Shown in pieces: positions 11,036 to 19,720 of a DNA stretch of 64,000 nt. Location: the NCBI RefSeq assembly GCF_042650565.1, contig NZ_JBHSBH010000003.1, positions 186,001-250,000 of the forward strand. Direction: 5' to 3'. The position numbers and the translations under genes were made by a program. Numbering within the stretch: the stretch's first letter is position 1; each line of letters opens with the position of its first letter. The notes below the pieces were generated by a model. The model had not been told where the DNA came from and made no database searches. It saw nothing but the letters and a program-made list of their open reading frames with translations. The stretch is from Nocardiopsis_B sediminis (lineage in GTDB: Bacteria; Actinomycetota; Actinomycetes; Streptosporangiales; Streptosporangiaceae).

Positions 11036-11045
11036 TCCCGCGCGC

Positions 11046-11080
11046 CGGGTTCCCCGGCGCGATGCGCGCCGGGGAACCCG
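11046..11080 (+). terminator. Very stable hairpin terminator after anmK
   Basis: Perfect 16-bp inverted repeat (CGGGTTCCCCGGCGCG and its complement) with a 3-nt ATG loop, starting 10 bp past the stop of anmK. No T-run follows, which is common in very high-GC actinomycetes. It could serve both converging genes. Confidence 0.75.
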
Positions 11081-11082
11081 AG

Positions 11083-11200
11083 CGGCGAGCCGCCGAACGA
11101 GCGGAGGCGGCGCCGCCGATCGCCGCAGGCCCGACTCGCGGGGCCGTTGGAGCCGAGTGAGAAGGCGAGCGCTCCCGGCAACCCGGGGGGGACCAAGGGA
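11083..11200 (-). repeat. Dispersed intergenic repeat, copy A
   Basis: About 118 bp that, read on the minus strand, closely matches 30913-31011 on the plus strand. Shared blocks include CTTGGTC, GCTCGCCTTCTC, a CTCCAACGGCCCCGCGAGT core, GGCGGCGCCGCCT and CGGCTCGCCG. Copy A has about 19 extra bases after the first block. It lies between the anmK terminator and the end of the convergent NuoF-like gene. Confidence 0.8.
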
Positions 11201-11213
11201 CACAACGGGAAAA

Positions 11214-12692
11214 TCAGTGCGCCGTGGCGTCGTCGATCCGCAGGGCCAGCGCCGGGCACATCTCCACGGCCTTCTCCGCGGTGTCGCGGAACTTCTCCGG
11301 CACCGCCATGACCGTCTTCTGCGGGTACCCGTTGTTGTCGAGCTGGACGAGGTCGGGCGCCAGGACCGAGCACAGGCCGTGCCCGTCGCAGCGCGACCAG
11401 TCGAGCATCATCTTCGACGCCCCGGTGGTCACGGTCGACAGCGGCAGCACCTTCTTGGTCCGGGGGTTGCAGGACCCCGCCGCCGCGTGGATCGCGATCT
11501 CGTCGGGGAACGCCGCCAGCGCCGACCGCGCGAACCGGGCGGTGCCGTCGGGGTGCGAGCACGCGCCGCGGCCCTCGCCGATCAGCGCCGCCTTCACCAC
11601 CGCCTCGGGCTCGCCCTCGCCGGCGGCCAGCTCGCTGAAGGTGCGGGCCAGCTCGGGCAGCCCGCGAAAGCACGGCCCGCACTGGTTGGCGCTCTCGCCG
11701 GCCATGTAGTGGAGCACGCGCGCGGTCTCCTCCAGGGGGCAGGCGTCCTCGCTCAGCGGGGCGATGATCCCCGCACCCAGGGCGGCACCGGCCGCCTTCA
11801 TCCCGGCCCGGGAGACCCGCACGGAGTCGGCGGCGTCGGCCGACAGCCACGCGCCGTGGTAGCCGCCGATGAGCACCCCGCGGCCGGGGGTCGTGCCGCA
11901 CAGCTCCAGGACGTCGCGCAGCAGGACCCCGGTGGGGGTCTCGACGATGGTGGGGTCGCCGTTGCCCGGCACGCTGACGGTCAGCAGGACCGTGCCCGGC
12001 TCGGTGGGGATGCCCACGGCCGTGTACAGGTCGGCGCCGAGCATGGCGACCAGGCCCAGCTGCGCATAGGTCTCGGCGTTGGACAGCAGGGTGGGCACCC
12101 CGCCGACGCCGCTCTCGGCGGCGCGCACCTTGCGGCCCGGCGGGATGGGGACCTGGCCGTTGATCGCCCGGACCAGGGCGCCGCCCTCGCCGGAGATGAA
12201 CCGCTCGGGCACCCGCACGACGTGGAAGGCGAGGTCGGAGTCGCGCTCGTCGATGGCCTCCAGCAGCGACCGCTCGCCCGGGCCGTCGGCCACGCCCACG
12301 ATGACCTCGGGCGCGTTGAGCGACCAGGCCGCGAGCTCGGCGCCGTCGAGGACCAGATGCGGGGTACGTGTGAGGAGCATCTCATCCTTGCGCGCCGCGG
12401 GCTCGCCCTCTGTGGCGTTCACCACTACCCGGACCGGCGACTGCTTGCGGTGCGCGGAGCGCAGCACCGCCGCGTACTTGCGGGCGAAGGGGAAGCCGGC
12501 CCCGCCGCGCCCGCGCAGGTCGGCGACCCCGGCGAGCGCCATGAGGTCGTCGGGCGGCAGCTGCGGCGGGGTGCCGTGCACCGCCCGGTGCTCGACCATG
12601 CCCAGCCGGGTCTGGGTCTCGAGGCCGGCGGTGATCCGGGCCGGTCCGATGTTGCGGACCTCCAGGGCGTCCTCACCGGGTTCGAAGATCAC
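11214..12692 (-). CDS. NuoF-like (SLBB) flavoprotein with C-terminal ferredoxin domain
   Basis: 492-residue electron-transfer protein. The N-terminal part resembles the NADH-binding/FMN subunit NuoF (RGRGGAGFPFARKY near residue 48, ATEGEPAARKDEMLL near residue 85, then an SLBB-like region). The iron-sulfur region ANQCGPCFRG with a later CSHPDG follows. The C-terminus is a single-cluster ferredoxin of actinobacterial type (SRCDGHGLC ... MCPALAL). The GTG start overlaps the stop of the membrane protein as GTGA, with GGAGGGAG upstream, so the two are coupled. Likely passes electrons between NAD(P)H or a ferredoxin partner and the membrane cytochrome. It lacks partners of complex I, so it is not part of a nuo operon. 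Confidence 0.88.
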   Translation of the reverse strand: MIFEPGEDALEVRNIGPARITAGLETQTRLGMVEHRAVHGTPPQLPPDDLMALAGVADLRGRGGAGFPFARKYAAVLRSAHRKQSPVRVVVNATEGEPAARKDEMLLTRTPHLVLDGAELAAWSLNAPEVIVGVADGPGERSLLEAIDERDSDLAFHVVRVPERFISGEGGALVRAINGQVPIPPGRKVRAAESGVGGVPTLLSNAETYAQLGLVAMLGADLYTAVGIPTEPGTVLLTVSVPGNGDPTIVETPTGVLLRDVLELCGTTPGRGVLIGGYHGAWLSADAADSVRVSRAGMKAAGAALGAGIIAPLSEDACPLEETARVLHYMAGESANQCGPCFRGLPELARTFSELAAGEGEPEAVVKAALIGEGRGACSHPDGTARFARSALAAFPDEIAIHAAAGSCNPRTKKVLPLSTVTTGASKMMLDWSRCDGHGLCSVLAPDLVQLDNNGYPQKTVMAVPEKFRDTAEKAVEMCPALALRIDDATAH

Positions 12693-13543
12693 GAGCTCCT
12701 GCTCCCTCCGCGGATCGTGGCCCAGAACTCCGCGTCCTCGGCCATGGCGGGCTGGGGCTCCGCCGGCGCCTCGGCCATGCCGTTGCGGACCACGGTGACC
12801 GTGCGCTCCGGCTTCTCCTCGGGCTCCGGCTCGGGCTCCGCCGAGCGCTCCGGAACGCTCACGACCATGCGCAGCACGAGCATCGTGGCGACCGCGAGCA
12901 TGCACAGCGTGTACCCGAGGATCACCCACCAGGCGGGGGTCCGCCCGGCGGTGAGCCCGTGCACCATCGCCATCGGCCAGCACACGTAGGCCGAGACGTG
13001 CAGGGCGCGCCACATCCACGGGCGGGACATGCCGACGAAGCTGGACCGGAACACGCCCGTGGCGATGATGAAGAGCAGCAGGTCGGAGGCCAGGACCCCG
13101 AAGAGGACCGATGCGTCCAGGCCGATGGGCACGACCGCGTTGTAGAAGCGCGGGGCCCCGTAAGCGATTTGCAAAGTGATGTGGGCGATGAGGAAGCCCA
13201 CCGCCGCGATCGCCGCCGACCGGTGGACCACCTGGAACCAGACGCGGTCGTGGATCGTCGCCATGAGCCGGTCGGTGGCGGCGAGCCCGAAGACGACCGC
13301 GCCGGTCAGCCCGACCAGGGCGAAGACCCCGGAGTACGTCCACAGGAAGTCCTGGACGATGCGGAGGAAGTTGACCTGGTTGGGGGCCGCCACCGCGATG
13401 ACGCTGTTGGCGGCGATCGCTCCGAGCAGGAGCGCCGCCCATATCCATGGGCGCTGGAACGAGCGCTCTACGTCTCTCGGGGCGGCTTCCGTGGGGGTTG
13501 TAGTGGTGTTTTGTGGGGGCCGCGTTTGGCGCCTTTCGAACAT
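12689..13543 (-). CDS. Ferric reductase-like transmembrane cytochrome
   Basis: 284-residue membrane protein with about six helices (near residues 34-54, 70-90, 105-130, 140-165, 180-195 and 203-225) and a charged, Pro/Glu-rich cytoplasmic tail. Histidine pairs suitable for b-type haem lie in VVHRSAAIAAVGFLIAH and ALHVSAYVCWPMAMVH, matching the ferric-reductase-like transmembrane domain. It has no flavin domain of its own; the overlapping NuoF-like/ferredoxin protein would supply electrons. GGAGGA precedes ATG 13543. Faces a divergent set of secreted proteins, including a Yx(FWY)xxD lipoprotein, an association suggesting transmembrane redox chemistry at the cell surface. Confidence 0.88.
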   Translation of the reverse strand: MFERRQTRPPQNTTTTPTEAAPRDVERSFQRPWIWAALLLGAIAANSVIAVAAPNQVNFLRIVQDFLWTYSGVFALVGLTGAVVFGLAATDRLMATIHDRVWFQVVHRSAAIAAVGFLIAHITLQIAYGAPRFYNAVVPIGLDASVLFGVLASDLLLFIIATGVFRSSFVGMSRPWMWRALHVSAYVCWPMAMVHGLTAGRTPAWWVILGYTLCMLAVATMLVLRMVVSVPERSAEPEPEPEEKPERTVTVVRNGMAEAPAEPQPAMAEDAEFWATIRGGSRSS

Positions 13544-13858
13544 GTCCGTCCTCCACCGTCGCGGTTCGAATGGGTGCCCTGTGCGGGGACACCGTTGTTC
13601 CGCTGGGGTTCATGGAATGGAAGGGCTGCGCGCTGGACGACACTAGCACCAGCTACGCCGGTTTTGTCGTTGAATCGTGTCCGTCCTCACGCGCCACAAG
13701 AGGGGCCCTTCGTCCCTTCACAAAGATGTTTCTCGGAGAACGCCCAGCTCACGAGACCCGCGTGTAACTTCTTCCGCCGGCATTGAACCGATCGCGGCGC
13801 TCTTACGTATCTCCAACCGATAACGGCCCGTCGAGGGGCCACCTACTCGAAGCCCGGA
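13544..13858. other. 315-bp divergent intergenic region
   Basis: Holds the promoters of the ferric-reductase-like gene and the lipoprotein gene. No short gene is convincing. TTGAACC-N16-TACGTATC near 13782-13812 has the look of an ECF-type promoter (GAAC ... CGTAT), but this is a single visual match. Confidence 0.4.
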
Positions 13859-14482
13859 ATGGAAGAGACTGTGGACGCACGCACCACGAGAACCCTGCTG
13901 CTCACCGGGGGCGCCGTCGTCATCCTCACCGCCGCGGGCTGCGGCTACGGCAACGACGCAGGGGCGACCGGCGACCCCGCTCCGGCCGGCGAGGCCGGGG
14001 ACGCCCCCGCGGGAGGAGGCGGCGCAACGGAGATCAGCGTCGATCCCGAGACCTCCCTCGGATCGGTCATCACCGACGCCGAGGGCTGGACCCTCTACGT
14101 CTTCACCGAGGACTCCACCGAGCCCCCGACCTCCAACTGCGCCGACGACTGCGCCGAACAGTGGCCCCCGGTCCTGGCGGAAGGCGAGGTCACGGCCAAT
14201 GGGGTCGAGCAGGCGCTGTTCGCGTCGACCCAGCGCGAGGACGGCACCGAGCAGCTCACCATCGCCGGCTGGCCGCTGTACCGCTACGCCGGCGACGCCG
14301 CCCCCGGCGACGTCAACGGACAGGCGTTCGGCGACCAGTGGTACGCCGTGACCCCCGAGGGCCAGATGGTCGAGGGGACCGGCGGAGGCGAGCCCGCCGG
14401 TGAGGCGGGAGGGGGAGGCGAGGCCGAAGGCGGTGGCGACACCACCGGTGGCGGAGACGGCTACAGCGGCGGGGGTTACTAG
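13859..14482 (+). CDS. Secreted lipoprotein with Yx(FWY)xxD repeats (COG4315)
   Basis: 207-residue exported lipoprotein. The N-terminus has Arg/Thr, then a hydrophobic run and a lipobox-like LTAAGC with Cys near residue 27. After an acidic Gly/Ala linker come two family repeats: WTLYVFTEDS and WPLYRYAGDA, separated by CADDCAEQWPPVL with a Cys pair. The C-terminal 45 residues are Gly/Glu-rich low complexity. Family function is unproven; it often accompanies extracytoplasmic electron transfer genes, as here. A GTG at 13871 is an alternative start. Confidence 0.85.
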   Translation: MEETVDARTTRTLLLTGGAVVILTAAGCGYGNDAGATGDPAPAGEAGDAPAGGGGATEISVDPETSLGSVITDAEGWTLYVFTEDSTEPPTSNCADDCAEQWPPVLAEGEVTANGVEQALFASTQREDGTEQLTIAGWPLYRYAGDAAPGDVNGQAFGDQWYAVTPEGQMVEGTGGGEPAGEAGGGGEAEGGGDTTGGGDGYSGGGY

Positions 14483-14636
14483 AGCGAGACCGCCGTGTAG
14501 TGTGCCGGACTCCGGATATCGGTGACCGCGGAAACGGTTCCGATCGGTGCCCGACCCGCACTTATCAGGCTCTGACCAGCCGATATCCCCGATCCCCCAG
14601 AGCTTCACGGAAAACCCCCCGGAAAGGAAACGGCCA

Positions 14637-15275
14637 GTGCGCAAGCTCCAGATCCGGTCGTTGAGGTACATCGAATTCGCGGGCGTCGTGGCGTTTCTCA
14701 TCGTCTCGTCGCTGACCATTTTCATGGTCGTTCCCAACGGGGCGACCTCGGTCTCAGGAGTCTTCTGGCAGGACTGGAAGCAGACCGAATTCGGCCCCCT
14801 CGGGCCCGCCGATGTCGACGCATTGATCAAGGTCAGGCAGGCGGGTCTGTGGGAGATCCCCGTTGGCCAGCAGGCGCAGGACCGCGCGGCCAGCGACGAC
14901 GTCAAGGACGTCGGAGCGCTGCTGGCCGCCGACCACATCAAGCTCGACGAGACGGTCCGCGACGTCGCCGAGCAGCTCGATGTCGTCCTGCCCAGCCTGC
15001 CCAACCCGCAGCAGCAGGTCTGGATGGACGAGCTGTCGGGGCTGTCCGGCGAGGAGTTCGACCGGGTGTTCGTGAACCGGCTCCGTGCGGCGCACGGGTC
15101 GGTCTACGAGGCGCTGGCCGAGGTCCGCGCGGGCACCCGAAACGAACTCGTCCGCAGCTTCATCCAGAGCGGCCTGCTGGTCGTCATGCGCCACATCACC
15201 CATCTGGAGAGCACCGGGCTCGTCGAATACGAGAGGTTGCCCGAACCCCTGCCGCCCGAGCGGCGCCCGGCCTGA
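14637..15275 (+). CDS. DUF4142 domain protein, exported
   Basis: About 212 residues, with a membrane-anchor or signal segment at residues 12-34 and a helical DUF4142 domain after residue 55. Matching family features include a conserved AADH (ADHIKLDE) and the LSGLSGEEFDRVF stretch. A second helical pair ends in MRHITHLEST. DUF4142 proteins are periplasmic or surface ferritin-like-fold proteins of unknown role. GTG 14637 follows GGAAAGGAAA. It sits between the lipoprotein and the DUF1996 gene and probably shares their transcript. Confidence 0.82.
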   Translation: MRKLQIRSLRYIEFAGVVAFLIVSSLTIFMVVPNGATSVSGVFWQDWKQTEFGPLGPADVDALIKVRQAGLWEIPVGQQAQDRAASDDVKDVGALLAADHIKLDETVRDVAEQLDVVLPSLPNPQQQVWMDELSGLSGEEFDRVFVNRLRAAHGSVYEALAEVRAGTRNELVRSFIQSGLLVVMRHITHLESTGLVEYERLPEPLPPERRPA

Positions 15276-15318
15276 CCCTTCTTCATCACCGTGATGGAGG
15301 AGAGAGGAGAAGCGAGAG

Positions 15319-16521
15319 ATGCGAGAACCCTGGAGAAACGACCGTAAGAGCCGGGGACCCGGATCCTGGAACGGGATCCGGGCCATGCCCGTGATCGGGG
15401 TCACCGCGGCGGCCGCGTTGGTGCTCGGCATCATCTTCATGGCACCCGTGAACGACGGCGGCTCCCTCGCGCAGAACGTCGGCTTCGGCCAGAGCGGTCA
15501 CGGCGACGGCCACGACGGCAACGAAGCCGCATGGGGCGGCGACGGTACGCAGCAGGGCGGTGAAGAGGGCGGCGACGGCGGCCAGGACGGCGGAGAAGGC
15601 GGCGACGCCGGCGGGATCGGCCCCGAGGGCAACGGGCCCGTCGAAGAGGACTTCATCGACATCGCCCAGGTCGGCGCGGCCGAGCCCCCGCCCGAAGCCC
15701 AGGAGGGCGGCTCCACCGGGACGTTCGTCACCGACTGCGGGGTCAACGCCAACGGGCTGTTCAACTCCGAGAACGTGATCGTCGCCCCCGGCGTCGAGCA
15801 CGGGGCCCAGCACACACACGACTACGTCGGCAACCAGAACGTCAACCAGTTCAGTGAGGACGTCGACGGCAACAACCAGCTGCTCCTCCAGGGCGAGACC
15901 AGCTGCGACAACGGCGACCAGTCCATGCACTACTGGCCGGTGCTGCGCGACACCACGCAGGAAGGCGCCGACGCCGACGTCTCCGGCGGCGGCCTGGACG
16001 GCAACGTCGGCCGGATCATCACGCCGTCGCAGGCGACCCTGGAGTTCCGCGGCAACCCCGTGTCCGAGGTCACGGAGATGCCGCAGTTCCTTCAGATCAT
16101 CACCGGCAACGCGCGGGCGTTCACGACCAACGGCCAGAACGCCAACGCCAAGTGGAGCTGCACCGGGTTCGAGGATCAGGTCTCGGGTGACAAGTACCCG
16201 CTGTGCCCCGAGGGCAGCGACGTGCTGCGGACCTTCGACTTCCCGAGCTGCTGGGACGGCCAGAACATCACGAGCGAGGACAAGCGCACCCACATCGTCT
16301 TCCCCGACGAATCGGGCGCCTGCCCCGGCGGCACGCAGGCGGTGCCGCAGCTCCGCCAGACCCTCGTCTACGAAGTGCCGGAGGGCACCAACTTCGCCGT
16401 GGACGGGTTCCCTGAGGAGCAGCACAAACCCATCACCGACCACTCCGACTTCATCAACGTGATGCCGGAGGAGCTGATGGCCACCGCGGTCGAATGCATC
16501 AACAGCGGACGCGACTGCTGA
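15319..16521 (+). CDS. DUF1996 secreted protein
   Basis: 400-residue exported protein: signal/anchor at about residues 22-42, an acidic Gly/Asp/Glu linker (about 50-120), then a DUF1996 domain with the typical HTHDYVGN motif near residue 160, MHYWPVLRD near residue 200, FPSCWDGQNI near residue 315 and several paired cysteines. In fungi and actinomycetes the family is secreted and often carbohydrate-associated, with no proven activity. A strong GGAGGAGAGAGGAG ribosome site precedes ATG 15319. A 14-bp perfect hairpin lies just downstream. Confidence 0.85.
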   Translation: MREPWRNDRKSRGPGSWNGIRAMPVIGVTAAAALVLGIIFMAPVNDGGSLAQNVGFGQSGHGDGHDGNEAAWGGDGTQQGGEEGGDGGQDGGEGGDAGGIGPEGNGPVEEDFIDIAQVGAAEPPPEAQEGGSTGTFVTDCGVNANGLFNSENVIVAPGVEHGAQHTHDYVGNQNVNQFSEDVDGNNQLLLQGETSCDNGDQSMHYWPVLRDTTQEGADADVSGGGLDGNVGRIITPSQATLEFRGNPVSEVTEMPQFLQIITGNARAFTTNGQNANAKWSCTGFEDQVSGDKYPLCPEGSDVLRTFDFPSCWDGQNITSEDKRTHIVFPDESGACPGGTQAVPQLRQTLVYEVPEGTNFAVDGFPEEQHKPITDHSDFINVMPEELMATAVECINSGRDC

Positions 16522-16532
16522 CGATCGCGGTA

Positions 16533-16574
16533 GGCGCCCGGCGGCCAACGGGGTGTTCCCGGCCGCCGGGCGCC
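16533..16574 (+). terminator. Hairpin terminator after DUF1996 gene
   Basis: Perfect 14-bp inverted repeat GGCGCCCGGCGGCC / GGCCGCCGGGCGCC with a 14-nt loop, 12 bp past the stop; no T-run. Confidence 0.7.
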
Positions 16575-16609
16575 GTCGTGTCCGGGGCCTCCTCCCGGTC
16601 GCCCGCAAT

Positions 16610-16649
16610 AGACCATTGGTCTCTACCTCTTGTCTAGGCCAACTGGCCT
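16610..16649. promoter_or_regulatory. Two palindromes upstream of PEP carboxykinase (candidate operators)
   Basis: AGACCA-T-TGGTCT (16610-16622) and AGGCCA-AC-TGGCCT (16636-16649) lie 26 bp apart, centre spacing close to 2.5 helical turns, and share the half-site AGNCCA. They sit 54-93 bp before the pckG start, where a regulator of gluconeogenesis would bind. The regulator is unknown; the half-site resembles GntR-family operators. Confidence 0.5.
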
Positions 16650-16702
16650 GATCACGTGGGTATCACCGATGATGCGGAGCAGACCGACGAAAAGGAGCCG
16701 CT

Positions 16703-18517
16703 GTGTCTGTGAGTGTCCCTGGTGATGAGGCCGCCCCCACTGGCCATAGAGAGTTGATCGCGTGGGTCCGCGAGGTGGCGGACCTGACCCGGCCCGACGA
16801 AATCGTCTGGTGCGACGGGTCCGACGAGGAGTGGGAGCGCCTGACCGGTCTATTGGTCGAGCAGGGCACGTTCATCCGGCTCAACCCGGAGCTGCGGCCG
16901 AACAGCTTCTACTGCCGCTCCGACCCGGGCGACGTCGCCCGGGTCGAGGACCGCACGTTCATCTGCTCCGAGCGCGAGCAGGACGCCGGGCCGACCAACA
17001 ACTGGATCGCCCCGGCCGAGATGCGGGCGACGTTCGCCGACGTCTTCGCCGGCAGCATGCGCGGCCGCACCATGTACGTGGTGCCGTTCTGCATGGGCCC
17101 GCTGGGCGGCGACATCTCCCAGCTGGGCGTCGAGATCACCGACTCGCCCTACGTTGTGGTGTCGATGCGGATCATGGCGCGGATGGGGACCGCGGCGCTG
17201 CGCCTGATCGAGGAGCGGGGCGACTACGTCAAGGCCGTCCACTCCGTCGGGGCCCCGCTGGAGCCGGGCCAGGCCGACGTGGCCTGGCCGTGCAACACCA
17301 CCAAGTACATCTCGCACTTCCCGGAGACCCGCGAGATCTGGTCCTACGGATCCGGATACGGTGGCAACGCCCTGCTCGGCAAGAAGTGCTACGCGCTGCG
17401 CATCGCGTCGGTCATGGCCCGCGACGAGGGCTGGATGGCCGAGCACATGCTCATCCTCAAGGTCACCCCGCCCGAGGGCGGGCCCCGCTACATCGCGGCG
17501 GCCTTCCCGAGCGCCTGCGGCAAGACCAACCTGGCCATGCTCCAACCCACCATCCCGGGCTGGACGGTCGAGACCGTGGGCGACGACATCGCGTGGATGC
17601 GGTTCGGCGCCGACGGGCGGCTGCGCGCCATCAACCCCGAGGCCGGCTTCTTCGGCGTCGCCCCGGGGACAGGCGCCGCGACCAACGCCAACGCCATCGC
17701 CACGCTGTGGGGCAACAGCATCTTCACCAACGTCGCGCTCACCGACGACGGCGACGTGTGGTGGGAGGGGCTCACCGACGAGCCGCCCGCGCACCTGACC
17801 GACTGGCGGGGGCGCGACTGGACACCGGCGTCCGCCGAGCCCGCCGCCCACCCCAACGCCCGGTTCACCACCCCGGCCGGCCAGGCGCCGACCATCGCCG
17901 CCGAGTGGGAGGACCCCGCGGGCGTGCCGATCTCGGCGATCCTGTTCGGCGGGCGCCGCGCCACGGCGGTCCCGCTGGTCAGCGAGGCGTTCGACTGGCA
18001 GCACGGGGTCTTCCTCGGCGCCAACGTCGCCTCGGAGAAGACCGCCGCGGCCGAGGGGACGGTCGGCGAGCTGCGCCGCGACCCGTTCGCGATGCTGCCC
18101 TTCTGCGGCTACAACATGGGCGACTACTTCGCCCACTGGCTCAAGATCGGCGCCACCGGCGACGCGGACAAGCTGCCGCGCATCTTCTACGTCAACTGGT
18201 TCCGCAAGGACGACGACGGCCGCATCGTGTGGCCCGGCTTCGGCGAGAACAGCCGGGTCCTCAAGTGGATCGTGGAGCGGCTCCAGGGCACGGCGGACGC
18301 GGTCGACACCCCGATCGGCCGGCTCCCGGTCGCCGGCGGGATCGACACCGAGGGCCTGGACCTGCCGCCCGGCGATCTGGAGTTCCTGCTGTCGGTCGAC
18401 CGCGACACCTGGCGGCGCGAGGCCGGGCTCATCCCGGAGTTCTTCAAGACCTTCGGCGACCAGCTGCCCGACGCGCTGTGGGACGAGTACAGCGCACTGA
18501 CCGACCGCCTGGCCTGA
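16703..18517 (+). CDS. pckG: Phosphoenolpyruvate carboxykinase (GTP)
   Basis: 604-residue cytoplasmic enzyme converting oxaloacetate and GTP to PEP, GDP and CO2, the entry step of gluconeogenesis. Length matches the GTP-type family. Visible motifs: FCMGPLGG near residue 130, the kinase-1a P-loop PSACGKTNLAML near residue 270, the metal-binding ETVGDDIAWM near residue 290 and the FGGRRATAVPLV stretch near residue 415. The GTG start follows AAAGGAG. Monocistronic between a palindrome-bearing promoter and a terminator hairpin. Confidence 0.97.
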   Translation: MSVSVPGDEAAPTGHRELIAWVREVADLTRPDEIVWCDGSDEEWERLTGLLVEQGTFIRLNPELRPNSFYCRSDPGDVARVEDRTFICSEREQDAGPTNNWIAPAEMRATFADVFAGSMRGRTMYVVPFCMGPLGGDISQLGVEITDSPYVVVSMRIMARMGTAALRLIEERGDYVKAVHSVGAPLEPGQADVAWPCNTTKYISHFPETREIWSYGSGYGGNALLGKKCYALRIASVMARDEGWMAEHMLILKVTPPEGGPRYIAAAFPSACGKTNLAMLQPTIPGWTVETVGDDIAWMRFGADGRLRAINPEAGFFGVAPGTGAATNANAIATLWGNSIFTNVALTDDGDVWWEGLTDEPPAHLTDWRGRDWTPASAEPAAHPNARFTTPAGQAPTIAAEWEDPAGVPISAILFGGRRATAVPLVSEAFDWQHGVFLGANVASEKTAAAEGTVGELRRDPFAMLPFCGYNMGDYFAHWLKIGATGDADKLPRIFYVNWFRKDDDGRIVWPGFGENSRVLKWIVERLQGTADAVDTPIGRLPVAGGIDTEGLDLPPGDLEFLLSVDRDTWRREAGLIPEFFKTFGDQLPDALWDEYSALTDRLA

Positions 18518-18526
18518 CCGGAGCAC

Positions 18527-18568
18527 CCCCGGCCCGCCCCCGCCCGTCCTGCGGCGGGCGGGCCGGGG
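18527..18568 (+). terminator. Hairpin terminator after pckG
   Basis: Perfect 13-bp inverted repeat CCCCGGCCCGCCC / GGGCGGGCCGGGG, loop 16 nt, starting 10 bp past the stop. Confidence 0.7.
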
Positions 18569-18756
18569 CGCGTCCGGCCGCAGCAGCGCGGGTGTGAAAC
18601 AGGTCATCTTTTTTCCGCGCTGCGGGCGCCGTCCGCACCCGGAACGGACACCGCGCGCGGAACCGCCGATGCGGGCGCAGACCACGCAACGATCGGCCGC
18701 CGACGTGCAATGAATGCCTCTTGGGCGGGCAAGACCGCTGATCGTACCGTCGAATC

Positions 18757-19623
18757 GTGACGACACCCGCCGTTTCCCTGACCGGCCCTGCGGCCCAGGA
18801 GCGAACCGCCACCCCCCGGCACTACCTGATGTGCCCGCCCACCCACTTCGATGTCCGCTACGCGATCAACCCGTGGATGGACCCCGGCCGCCCGGTCGAC
18901 CGGGGCCGCGCCATCGCCCAATGGGACCGCCTGCGCGACGTCTACACCCGGCTCGGCCACCGGGTGAGCCTGCTCGACCCCCGCCCCGATCTGCCCGACA
19001 TGGTGTTCACCGCCAACGGCGCGGTGGTGGTCGGCGGCACCGCCTTCGCCGCGCGCTTCCGCAACCCGGAGCGCACCGCCGAGGAGGCCGCCCACCTCGC
19101 CTGGCTGCGCGGCCGCGGCCTGGACGTGCACCCCTCCGGCACCGTGCACGAGGGGGAGGGGGACTTCGCCGTCACGTCGTCGCTGATCCTGGCGGGCACG
19201 GGTTTCCGCACCGACCAGGCGGCGCACATGGAGGCCCAGGAGCTCTTCGGGGTCCCGGTCGTCGGGCTGCGGCTCGTCGACCCCCGCTTCTACCACCTCG
19301 ACACCGCCCTCACGGTTCTCGACGACGGCCGCGTGTCGGGGCGCGCCGACATCGCCTACTTCCCGGGGGCGTTCTCCGGCGCCGCGCAACGGGTGCTCGG
19401 GCTGCTCTTCCCGGACGCCGTGCGCGTGGCGGAGGCAGACGCGCTCGTGTTCGGGCTCAACGCGGTCGGCGACGGCCGCAACGTCGTCCTGCCCCGCCAG
19501 GCAACGGGGTTCGCCGCCCTCCTGCGTGCGCGCGGCTACCACCCGATCGGGGTCGACACCAGCGAACTCGCCCGTGCGGGCGGCGGCCCCAAGTGCTGCA
19601 CCCAGGAGATCCGGGCGGCGTGA
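18757..19623 (+). CDS. Dimethylarginine dimethylaminohydrolase-like amidinotransferase-family enzyme
   Basis: 288-residue member of the guanidino-group-modifying superfamily. Visible features: the N-terminal MCPPTHFDVRYAINPWM, TANGAVVVGG with substrate-binding Asn, EGEGDF near residue 128 (Glu/Asp), HLDTALTVL with catalytic His near residue 183, and the nucleophile in GGPKCCTQEI near the C-terminus. Closest in pattern to N(G),N(G)-dimethylarginine dimethylaminohydrolases, which release citrulline and dimethylamine; arginine deiminase-like or ornithine-related activity cannot be excluded. GTG start at 18757. Stands alone between hairpins. Confidence 0.85.
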   Translation: MTTPAVSLTGPAAQERTATPRHYLMCPPTHFDVRYAINPWMDPGRPVDRGRAIAQWDRLRDVYTRLGHRVSLLDPRPDLPDMVFTANGAVVVGGTAFAARFRNPERTAEEAAHLAWLRGRGLDVHPSGTVHEGEGDFAVTSSLILAGTGFRTDQAAHMEAQELFGVPVVGLRLVDPRFYHLDTALTVLDDGRVSGRADIAYFPGAFSGAAQRVLGLLFPDAVRVAEADALVFGLNAVGDGRNVVLPRQATGFAALLRARGYHPIGVDTSELARAGGGPKCCTQEIRAA

Positions 19624-19669
19624 CCGCCCATTGCGGGGCGCGGTACGTGACACGATCGGGCACAGCAAC

Positions 19670-19693
19670 GGCCGGCGGCGCCCGCCGCCGGCC
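19670..19693. terminator. GC-rich hairpin between the dimethylargininase-like and MpaB-type genes
   Basis: Inverted repeat GGCCGGCGGC / GCCGCCGGCC around a 4-nt turn, 47 bp after the upstream stop. It is followed at once by the ribosome site of the next gene, so it could also limit read-through rather than end it. Confidence 0.45.
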
Positions 19694-19720
19694 AGGCGCT
19701 CACCCAGGAGAGGAACGACC

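Noticed and set aside
13555..13600. tRNA-like GGTTCGAAT near 13563
   Set aside because: Flanking bases cannot form a T-stem, acceptor stem or anticodon arm.
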